This document shows, in pieces, positions 1 through 4,116 of a stretch of DNA of 5,038 nucleotides. The translations under genes and the position numbers were made by a program. How positions within the stretch are numbered: position 1 is the stretch's first letter; the number at the start of each line of letters is the position of its first letter. The notes beneath the pieces are model-generated. The model was not told the DNA's origin. It did not search any database and worked only from the letters and a program-made list of their open reading frames with translations. Source of the DNA: Bacteroidia bacterium (GTDB taxonomy: Bacteria > Bacteroidota > Bacteroidia > Bacteroidales > UBA12481); assembly GCA_026391235.1 (NCBI GenBank), contig JAPLDV010000744.1, positions 1 through 5,038 on the forward strand, written 5' to 3'.

Positions 1-1
1 T

Positions 2-40
2 CCGCCTTTTATCGTCAAAACTGATAAAAAAATCGATTAA
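2..40 (+). CDS. possible 3' end of an upstream gene (partial)
   Basis: Frame 2 is open from the window edge and reads PPFIVKTDKKID before a TAA stop at 38-40. The stop lies 8 nt before a strong hairpin (49-86), as expected for the end of a rightward gene. The other two forward frames also stay open for several codons, so the frame is not proven and no family can be recognised from twelve residues. This is inference from position only. Confidence 0.2.
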   Translation, partial: PPFIVKTDKKID

Positions 41-48
41 TTGAAAAA

Positions 49-86
49 TGCACCCTGAAGAGATCTACCTGATCCTTCAGAGTGCA
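49..86. terminator. strong hairpin, probable terminator
   Basis: The arms TGCACCCTGAAG (49-60) and CTTCAGAGTGCA (75-86) pair over 12 bp with one mismatch. The stem continues inward through GATC/GATC (62-65 with 71-74, A61 bulged), leaving a five-base loop at 66-70. On the plus strand only a weak T-rich stretch follows. On the minus strand the hairpin is followed at once by TTTTTC and later T-runs, the better Rho-independent form. It may end a rightward gene that leaves the window, or act in both directions. The remaining bases to about 235 show no gene or clear motif. Confidence 0.5.
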
Positions 87-250
87 CCGTACCACCTTAA
101 TTTATCTAAAATGAAAATCGCTAATCTGACCCACCCCCCAACATAAAATTGCATTTCCTGGTTTTTAGGTCCAGCCCTTAACCATATGCATTTTAACTAA
201 ACGACATTGGATAATCATCTGTCTCTGCGGGCGTCATGTGCCATAATTTC

Positions 251-258
251 TATATTTG
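251..258 (+). promoter_or_regulatory. candidate Bacteroidetes -7 box for acpS
   Basis: TATATTTG matches the Bacteroidetes primary-sigma -7 consensus TAnnTTTG at all six fixed positions. With the usual geometry transcription would start at about 261, two bases before the ATG at 263, giving an almost leaderless mRNA. No convincing TTTG/TTG -33 element is seen at the expected distance upstream, so the match may be chance in an AT-rich stretch. Confidence 0.3.
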
Positions 259-262
259 TGCC

Positions 263-637
263 ATGATATTCGGCATCGGTACAGATATAATTGAAGTAGA
301 GCGCATCCGCGGATTTACGTCCAAGGGCGAGGCGTTCAAGAAACGCGTTTTCACGGACCAGGAGATTGCTTACAGCGATTCGTTCCGTGATCCTGCACCG
401 TTTTATGCGGCACGCTTTTCAGCAAAAGAAGCTTTTGTAAAGGCCTTAGGTACAGGATTTACTAACGGAATCGGGTTTAACCAGATCGAAGTGTATCACG
501 TCGAGCTGGGTAAACCCGAAATCCGCTTAACCGGCAAAGCCAAAGAAGTAGCTGAGGGGAAAGGCATTACCAAGATTTACGTATCCATATCGCATGTGAA
601 GGACTGGGCAAATGCGGTGGTTGTGCTGGAGGTATAA
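263..637 (+). CDS. acpS: holo-[acyl-carrier-protein] synthase (4'-phosphopantetheinyl transferase)
   Basis: This cytoplasmic enzyme moves the 4'-phosphopantetheine arm of coenzyme A onto a serine of apo acyl carrier protein, activating ACP for fatty acid synthesis. The 124-residue product has the normal AcpS length and both hallmark motifs: GIGTDIIEVERI at residues 4-15, with the Mg-binding Asp8, and RFSAKEAFVKALGTG at 51-65, with the metal-binding Glu56. The C-terminal ISHVKDWANAVVV strand (109-121) is also typical. I start at ATG 263 because MIFGIGTDIIEV is the usual family N-terminus. An in-frame ATG at 236 would add nine atypical residues (MCHNFYICA). Neither start has a Shine-Dalgarno sequence, and a -7-like box just before 263 hints at a near-leaderless message. 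The gene stands alone and converges on the leftward operon; a palindrome at 658-697 followed by T-runs probably ends its transcript. Family assignment is very secure; the start is likely. Confidence 0.96.
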   Translation: MIFGIGTDIIEVERIRGFTSKGEAFKKRVFTDQEIAYSDSFRDPAPFYAARFSAKEAFVKALGTGFTNGIGFNQIEVYHVELGKPEIRLTGKAKEVAEGKGITKIYVSISHVKDWANAVVVLEV

Positions 638-657
638 ACCTTAGCAGAAGCTCTTTT

Positions 658-697
658 TTGTTCTGTCATCCTCGAGAAAGCGGGGATGACAGAACAA
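658..697 (+). terminator. full-length palindromic repeat acting as probable acpS terminator
   Basis: TTGTTCTGTCATCC (658-671) and GGATGACAGAACAA (684-697) are perfect 14-bp inverted repeats. T672-G683, C673-G682 and G674-C681 extend the stem to about 17 bp around a six-base loop. Downstream lies CGCTTTTTCGGTTTTT, which suits a Rho-independent terminator for acpS. On the minus strand an A-run follows, so it is a poor terminator for the converging gene. The core TTCTGTCATCC...GGGGATGACAGAA is the same family as the palindromes at 3393-3461 and 3882-4052. Here both outer arms (TTCTGTCAT and ATGACAGAA) are present, making this the most symmetric copy in the window. Confidence 0.7.
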
Positions 698-712
698 CGC
701 TTTTTCGGTTTT

Positions 713-2635
713 TCACTGTTTTACAAACCTCCTCGTCACCTTCGCCCCCTCCTCATCGGTCATCACCAGCAGGTAAAATCCGCTCTTTAACTTCGAAATA
801 TCCATCTGGTGTGTAAACTGGCCGCCAGCCGGAAAATCTTTAGCCGCACCTTCATCGGAAATCACCCGGCCGCCTAAATCATATGCCCGGAACCTGATCT
901 TCTTGGCCTTCTGTAAAACCAGGTCCACATTCAGCTGAGCAGAGGCCGGGTTCGGATAGAGATTCACATAATCCAGACCGGGAATAGACTCACACAGGTT
1001 GGTGAAATAGACGCAGGGAACGGGTTCAATCTTATCATTCACGGAATCTTTCTTAAAGCCTTGATCGGGAATCCTGATCGGAACGCCCATATTAAAATCT
1101 TCTCTGGTAGCTCTCCGTCCACCAATACCAACACTGCCCCCCATCCTGACAGTATCCTTCACGGCGCCACCGCCGATCCCGATGCTGCCGCCCATTAGTG
1201 GTACAAAGTCCGGATCCAGTCGTTTTTTCTGATAATTGAACTCCATGCGCATCGGCCGGGCAATTTCAGGCGGTAAACATTCGAAGAATGTCTCGTTGGG
1301 GTAAATCCAGAAAATAGCATTGCGCACAAATGGCGGCAGATTTGGATTATCAAGCTGGACAGGGACACAGAATTCTAAATCCTGCTGATAGGTATCCTGA
1401 TTCCCGTAAGCATTGCCCATTGGGTGTGTTCGTCCGTCTTCGCCAAAACGGGCAATAAAGTAAAGAATAACCCTTTTTTGGGTCGCCTGAATGGAATCGA
1501 TAGTCATATGTATCTTCATTCGGGTACCCTGTCCGTAAACCTCAACCGAAAGCCACCTGCTCCGGTTACTAAAAAGATATTCCACCGTATCGGAAGCTAT
1601 CTTAAATCCCATGCAACTAAAAATCTCCGGAGAAAGTTTAACGGTATGCAAACTATTGACCATTCTCAGCGAGTCTGTTGACTTTAGTGGGTCAACAGGG
1701 ACAGATCTGAAATCATATCTGACACGGTCGATTTGCGCTGAAGTTATTTTATTTAAATTATTAACCGCAGTGATCCTCATTTGTGCTGATCTGCCACCTT
1801 CTCCCGGAATTTGCCTGAAGAATGTCTCTGAGGGTTTAAACCAGAGTATTACATCATTTTTAAAAGTACCTGCTGTGATATCCGCATGAACCAAAACCGG
1901 TACCAGTGTGTCATTCATCAGTTTTAAAGCATCAGCGTTAAAAGATCTATAGGGATTTATCATCTGAAAATTTTTACCGGATATATCGGTTTGCAAAACA
2001 GGGTAAAAATCCAAAGTAGTCTCCTTTTGCCTGTTATACTGATTAACCAATCTGCTCTCCTCGAATCCGTGGTGGGTTTTACTACCGCTTTTCCAGCTCC
2101 AAAAGCTGATCAGGTTCCCGTTTGGCAGGCGGTTCAGATAATAAAACCCCTCTTCGTCAAACATAAATCCCAGCCTTGTCAAATCTTCCTTTGATAAATC
2201 GAGTATCTTACCCTTGAATACCGTATCCTTCAAACTGAGTCCATCCCGTTTATCAGGATACTGAACCGGAGCCCCAAGACTTTTTTGCTCAGTTGTAATA
2301 GCCTGTTTAAGAGTCTTTTCAGATGGAATGGCAGCGATTTCGAGTTTTTCTTTCATCTGACTTTCTATCGGTCTGACGTTTTCTAACGATTCTTTTCGTT
2401 CTAACGCATTAAATGTTATTAGTACCGTTGTTATTATTGCTATAGTTGTGATCATGATTAAAAATTTTAATGGATTAAACATTTGTTTGATCCGTCGAGG
2501 GCTGAAAGAGCGTTTGGCCGCCAGGGGTGAAGTTTTGCCGGATTCCACCAGGGATTTTATCTCGCTGAGCGGAATTGCCGGCGACGTTTGCCGCGCCTGT
2601 TTAAACATCTCAGACAAGGTTTTATTTGCTGTCAT
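713..2635 (-). CDS. anti-sigma-like single-pass membrane protein with T9SS type A sorting domain
   Basis: I know no named gene for this 640-residue protein. Residues 1-57 are a short, basic, presumably cytoplasmic segment (LSEMFKQARQTSPAIPLSEI). Residues 58-77 form one transmembrane helix (FLIMITTIAIITTVLITFNA). Basic residues just before it (KRSFSPRRIK) predict N-in topology, with the rest in the periplasm or beyond. This architecture, directly after an ECF sigma gene, suggests an anti-sigma factor. The exported part holds two related segments (about 145-290 and 332-467), both ending in an ETFF...MR motif, then a Gly-rich repeat (481-506). The C-terminus from 558 (LYPNPASAQLNV ... DISKLKSGFYLLVM, ending RRFVKQ) is a clear T9SS type A sorting domain. 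ATG 2635 is chosen because AGGAGG lies seven bases upstream. ATG 2668, inside the palindrome in the sigma gene, would add eleven residues without such a site. The gene overlaps the sigma gene by 14 nt, implying translational coupling. No cleavable signal peptide is seen, which is odd for T9SS cargo. The sorting domain is secure; the anti-sigma role is inferred. Confidence 0.85.
   Translation of the reverse strand: MTANKTLSEMFKQARQTSPAIPLSEIKSLVESGKTSPLAAKRSFSPRRIKQMFNPLKFLIMITTIAIITTVLITFNALERKESLENVRPIESQMKEKLEIAAIPSEKTLKQAITTEQKSLGAPVQYPDKRDGLSLKDTVFKGKILDLSKEDLTRLGFMFDEEGFYYLNRLPNGNLISFWSWKSGSKTHHGFEESRLVNQYNRQKETTLDFYPVLQTDISGKNFQMINPYRSFNADALKLMNDTLVPVLVHADITAGTFKNDVILWFKPSETFFRQIPGEGGRSAQMRITAVNNLNKITSAQIDRVRYDFRSVPVDPLKSTDSLRMVNSLHTVKLSPEIFSCMGFKIASDTVEYLFSNRSRWLSVEVYGQGTRMKIHMTIDSIQATQKRVILYFIARFGEDGRTHPMGNAYGNQDTYQQDLEFCVPVQLDNPNLPPFVRNAIFWIYPNETFFECLPPEIARPMRMEFNYQKKRLDPDFVPLMGGSIGIGGGAVKDTVRMGGSVGIGGRRATREDFNMGVPIRIPDQGFKKDSVNDKIEPVPCVYFTNLCESIPGLDYVNLYPNPASAQLNVDLVLQKAKKIRFRAYDLGGRVISDEGAAKDFPAGGQFTHQMDISKLKSGFYLLVMTDEEGAKVTRRFVKQ
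1118..1195 (-). repeat. tandem Gly-rich coding repeat in the T9SS protein
   Basis: Residues 481-489 (MGGSIGIGG) and 498-506 (MGGSVGIGG) repeat at a 17-residue spacing, separated by GAVKDTVR. The segment lies between the second periplasmic domain copy and the sorting domain and is probably a flexible linker. The two DNA copies differ at several bases, so this is not a very recent duplication. Confidence 0.6.
1235..2203 (-). repeat. two diverged domain copies within the T9SS protein
   Basis: Residues 145-290 (bases 1766-2203) and 332-467 (bases 1235-1642) look like copies of one domain. Both begin with an LS...GF segment (LSKEDLTRLGF; LSPEIFSCMGF). Both carry a VPV strand followed by ILWFKPSETFF or IFWIYPNETFF, and both end in a short MR motif (MRITA; MRMEF). 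The GF-to-ETFF distances are similar (113 and 104 residues). I do not recognise the fold. This reads as an old internal duplication giving a two-lobed sensor or ligand region outside the cytoplasm. Confidence 0.55.
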
Positions 2636-3242
2636 CTGCGTTCCTCCTTTCTTGCGGCACTGGGTCATCCCCGGCCTGAAGGCCGGGGTTACTGATGCGC
2701 TCCTTCATCCCTCTGGTCTTGATACCTTCTTCCTTACCTGAGCCTTGTGCCTTGTGCCTTGAGCCTTCATTAACCGCCGGATCTAGTAACCAAATCCGCA
2801 ATTGCTCCCGTCCTCTCTTCAGTCTCGATTTCACCCCCGACAGGGTTCCGCCCTGCAGCTGCCTGATCTCTTCGAGCGAAAAACCAGAGAGCTCAAACAA
2901 TACAATGGATTCCCGTTGTTTGGGAGGCAGTTTGCCAAGGAGGTTGTACAATACCTCCACATCATGATTGATATCCGGCGGTGATTCGTGAGCTGGCAGC
3001 ATCTCCGCCACCTTTTCATCGAATTCACCCCGGAACCTGTTTCTCCGGTACTGATGCAGTTGCGACCGCCGGGCGACGCCGAACAGATAAGCTTTGAAGG
3101 AATCCTTCTTCCGGAGTTTTTCCAGATTCTCAAAAACTATCAGAACGGTCTCGCCTGCCAGGTCCCGGGCATCCTCGCGGTTACTCGTCAGTCCGCGGCA
3201 ATACCCGATGAACGCGTGGTGACAGGGAGTGTACATCTCCAT
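2622..3242 (-). CDS. ECF-type RNA polymerase sigma-70 family factor
   Basis: This sigma factor would bind core RNA polymerase and direct it to a small regulon. Region 2 covers about residues 3-73 (REDARDLAGETVLIVFENL, then FKAYLFGVARRSQLHQYRR). Region 4 covers about 96-152 (LLGKLPPKQRESIVLFEL, FSLEEIRQLQ, SGVKSRLKRGREQLRIWL), including the DNA-binding helix-turn-helix. Regions 1 and 3 are absent, as in ECF factors. I choose ATG 3242 because AGAGG lies five bases upstream; a TTG at 3269 is possible and adds nine residues (IPTKQEVF after the initiator), but has no such site. Residues 158-206 are an unusual tail after region 4, encoded by a 7-bp tandem repeat and a GC-rich palindrome, and are probably not functional sigma sequence. 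The stop lies past the start of the membrane-protein gene, so the two are co-transcribed and likely coupled. Upstream, TACCTTTC around 3283-3290 (minus strand) is one base off TAnnTTTG, too weak to call a promoter. Regulon and signal cannot be read from sequence. Confidence 0.92.
   Translation of the reverse strand: MEMYTPCHHAFIGYCRGLTSNREDARDLAGETVLIVFENLEKLRKKDSFKAYLFGVARRSQLHQYRRNRFRGEFDEKVAEMLPAHESPPDINHDVEVLYNLLGKLPPKQRESIVLFELSGFSLEEIRQLQGGTLSGVKSRLKRGREQLRIWLLDPAVNEGSRHKAQGSGKEEGIKTRGMKERISNPGLQAGDDPVPQERRNADDSK
2643..2648 (-). promoter_or_regulatory. strong ribosome binding site that sets the start of the T9SS membrane protein
   Basis: On the minus strand AAAGGAGGAA sits with its AGGAGG core seven bases before ATG 2635. 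It is the best Shine-Dalgarno match in the window and decides 2635 over the in-frame ATG at 2668. It lies inside the end of the sigma coding sequence, so ribosomes finishing the sigma factor (stop at 2622-2624) could re-initiate here. Confidence 0.75.
2669..2688. repeat. GC-rich palindrome inside the sigma-factor tail
   Basis: CCCCGGCC (2669-2676) and GGCCGGGG (2681-2688) form a perfect 8-bp stem around TGAA. The left flank GGTCAT resembles the GTCATCCCC edge of the other palindromes here, so it may be a related repeat with a different core. It lies in frame within the sigma gene and encodes part of the NPGLQAGDDP stretch. In the operon mRNA its 3' side is 20 nt before the AGGAGG of the downstream gene. 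Confidence 0.65.
2742..2769. repeat. 7-bp tandem repeat, four units
   Basis: The units are GCCTTGT, GCCTTGT, GCCTTGA and GCCTTCA. They lie in the sigma gene just after region 4 and encode the low-complexity SRHKAQG portion of its tail. Unit number could change by slippage; since 7 is not a multiple of three, any single-unit change would shift the frame of the tail. Confidence 0.75.
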
Positions 3243-3339
3243 GAACACCTCTTGTTTGGTTGGAATCAATTGCGACTATTGGTTACGAAAGGTAGTGCCC
3301 TGAACGGAGGAAAAGTTGCAGGAGAAAAAATATTTGTGA

Positions 3340-3397
3340 ATTTCGTGCAGCGTGTAGGGGTCCCCTGGCAGATTTCGTGCAGCGTGTAGGGGTCCCC
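3340..3397. repeat. 26-bp exact direct repeat at the left edge of the cassette
   Basis: ATTTCGTGCAGCGTGTAGGG plus GTCCCC occurs at 3340-3365 and again, base for base, at 3372-3397, a period of 32 bp. An inverted, slightly diverged copy is present at 4048-4073 on the far side of the GIY-YIG gene. The second copy continues into the palindrome at 3393-3410; the first ends after half of that palindrome (TCCCC) and runs into CTGGCAG. Confidence 0.85.
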
Positions 3398-3469
3398 GCT
3401 TTCGCGGGGATGACAGAATAGGGTGCGGTATTAGGGGGAGGGGTCCCCGCTTTCGCGGGGATGACAGAA
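3388..3469. repeat. left palindrome array (two identical 31-bp units)
   Basis: The 31-bp unit at 3388-3418 is repeated exactly at 3439-3469, a period of 51 bp. Each contains TCCCCGC-TTTC-GCGGGGA (stems at 3393-3410 and 3444-3461) followed by TGACAGAA. Read on the minus strand the loop becomes GAAA, a GNRA-type tetraloop, so leftward RNA would fold especially well. The spacer TAGGGTGCGGTATTAGGGGG matches, in reverse complement and imperfectly, spacers of the right array (CCCCTTAGCACCGCCCCC). Confidence 0.85.
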
Positions 3470-3536
3470 AAAAAGTTGTGTTGAAATTTCCATTTATTCC
3501 AGAGGTATGTATCTATAGCTGATAAAACCTATCATC

Positions 3537-3848
3537 ATGATTAAGAAATTTTATGTATACGTGATGGCTTCAGAATGTAACAGGGTTTTGTATATCGGGA
3601 TGACTAATGACCTGTACAGGAGGGTAAAAGAGCACGAGGCACATTTGAACAAAGGCTTTACTTTTAAAAATAATGTAACGAAGCTTGTCTTTTATGAAAA
3701 GCATTATTATATCAATGATACCATTAACAGAGAAAAACAACTCAAAAAATGGAAACGTGCCTGGAAAAATGAACTTATCGAAAGTATCAATTCACAATGG
3801 CTCAACATTTATCCAGACTTTTGCTTAAATAATCCCCGCGAAATCTAA
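3537..3848 (+). CDS. small GIY-YIG nuclease-domain protein
   Basis: This 103-residue protein is a stand-alone GIY-YIG domain of the UvrC N-terminal/YhbQ-like type. The GIY-equivalent strand is YVYVM (residues 6-10) and the YIG strand is LYIGMTNDLYRRVKEHE (18-34), with conserved arginines 28-29. Glu66 in NREKQLKKW (64-72) is the expected metal-binding glutamate, so all core residues needed for nuclease activity appear present. Such proteins are often annotated as UvrC-like or hypothetical endonucleases, and their substrates are mostly unknown. The ATG at 3537 has no Shine-Dalgarno sequence, and no confident promoter is seen in the A/T-rich leader 3470-3536. The final residues (about NPREI) and the stop are encoded by half of the neighbouring palindrome, so the gene end has fused with the repeat. 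The gene sits between inverted palindrome arrays, which suggests a role in spreading or processing them; that is inference. A plain DNA-repair accessory role is the alternative. Confidence 0.9.
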   Translation: MIKKFYVYVMASECNRVLYIGMTNDLYRRVKEHEAHLNKGFTFKNNVTKLVFYEKHYYINDTINREKQLKKWKRAWKNELIESINSQWLNIYPDFCLNNPREI

Positions 3849-4045
3849 CGCCCCATCTTTGCACCGCCCCCTTTTCTGTCATCCCCGCGAACGCGGGGAC
3901 CCTTTCCCCTTAGTACCGTGCCCTTTTCTGTCATCCCCGCGAAATCTAACGCCCCATCTTTGCACCGCCCCCTTTTCTGTCATCCCCGCGAAAGCGGGGA
4001 CCCTTTCCCCTTAGCACCGCCCCCTTTTCTGTCATCCCCGCGAAA
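3832..4045. repeat. 101-bp tandem duplication covering the GIY-YIG gene end
   Basis: Bases 3832-3944 align with 3933-4045 at an offset of 101 bp, with only four mismatches that I count (3892, 3914, 3919, 3920). Each copy starts with ATCCCCGCGAAATCTAACGC. In the first copy this is the last codons and stop of the GIY-YIG gene; the second is a non-coding duplicate of that tail. The junction lies in the palindrome half GTCATCCCCGCGAAA, so unequal recombination or slippage between palindromes is the likely origin. Confidence 0.88.
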
Positions 4046-4052
4046 GCGGGGA
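3882..4052. repeat. right palindrome array
   Basis: Full palindromes lie at 3882-3899, 3983-4000 and 4035-4052, all preceded by TTCTGTCA and followed by CC. Half palindromes lie at 3832-3842, 3933-3944 and 4080-4085. The orientation is opposite to the left array. The two later copies have the stem TCCCCGC/GCGGGGA with a GAAA tetraloop on the plus strand. The first has GAAC in its centre, which converts it to a near-complete palindrome (CCCCGCG AA CGCGGGG). Rightward transcripts of the GIY-YIG gene would enter these hairpins just after the stop. They may also shield or end the leftward nrdJ message. Confidence 0.85.
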
Positions 4053-4116
4053 CCTCTACACGCTGCACGAATTTTACCAGCGGGGACCTCTTAGCCAACC
4101 ACAAATGCCTTTTCCG

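Larger units (their letters stand above)
3358..4089. mobile_element. putative GIY-YIG/palindrome cassette bounded by ~60-bp inverted repeats
   Basis: The left end (3358-3418, 61 nt) and the reverse complement of the right end (4027-4089, 63 nt) align almost throughout. They share, in order, GGTCCCC, a TTCGTGCAGCGTGTAG block, TCCCCGCTTTCGCGGGGA and TGACAGAA, with a 2-nt gap and a few mismatches. Between them lie further palindromes and one gene, a GIY-YIG nuclease (3537-3848). The cassette fills the space between the sigma gene and the nrdJ 3' end, 27 nt past the nrdJ stop. Its gene is visibly more A/T-rich than its neighbours. There is no transposase gene and no obvious target-site duplication. 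It could be a mobile or homing repeat, or a stationary repeat cluster that has captured a gene. The inverted arrangement is seen directly; mobility is inferred. Confidence 0.5.

Noticed and set aside
87..235. Small gene, tRNA or riboswitch in the left intergenic stretch
   Set aside because: There is no open frame with a supported start, no cloverleaf, and no structure other than the hairpin at 49-86.
236..262. Upstream ATG for acpS
   Set aside because: It would add MCHNFYICA before the conserved family N-terminus, with no Shine-Dalgarno sequence.
1424..2194. Plus-strand open frames at 1424-1681, 1611-1889 and 1991-2194
   Set aside because: They are antisense to the 640-residue protein, mutually overlapping, and show no recognisable motif.
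2636..2668. Upstream ATG (2668) for the T9SS membrane protein
   Set aside because: It would begin inside the palindrome and lacks a ribosome site, whereas ATG 2635 has AGGAGG at ideal spacing.
3243..3269. TTG start at 3269 for the sigma factor
   Set aside because: It has a rare start codon and no ribosome site. ATG 3242 has AGAGG five bases upstream. It is kept only as an alternative, because the extra residues could extend the first helix of region 2.
3270..3339. Promoter of the sigma operon
   Set aside because: TACCTTTC on the minus strand is one base off TAnnTTTG, and no matching -33 element is convincing; an ECF-autoregulated promoter cannot be recognised without its consensus.
2448..3389. 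Open frames opposite or out of frame with the sigma gene (2448-2741, 2695-2967, 2802-2984, 2831-3133, 2988-3389)
   Set aside because: They are shadows of the clear sigma-factor coding sequence; their products are low complexity and match no family I know.
3340..4089. CRISPR array
   Set aside because: The repeats are GC-rich palindromes with unequal periods (32, 51, 101 bp), occur in both orientations, and the intervening sequences are themselves repeated rather than unique. No cas genes are present.
3331..4106. Target-site duplication or longer terminal match (ATTTGTG at 3332-3338 and CACAAAT at 4100-4106)
   Set aside because: The 7-bp match is inverted, not direct, and lies at unequal distances from the aligned ends; chance is likely.
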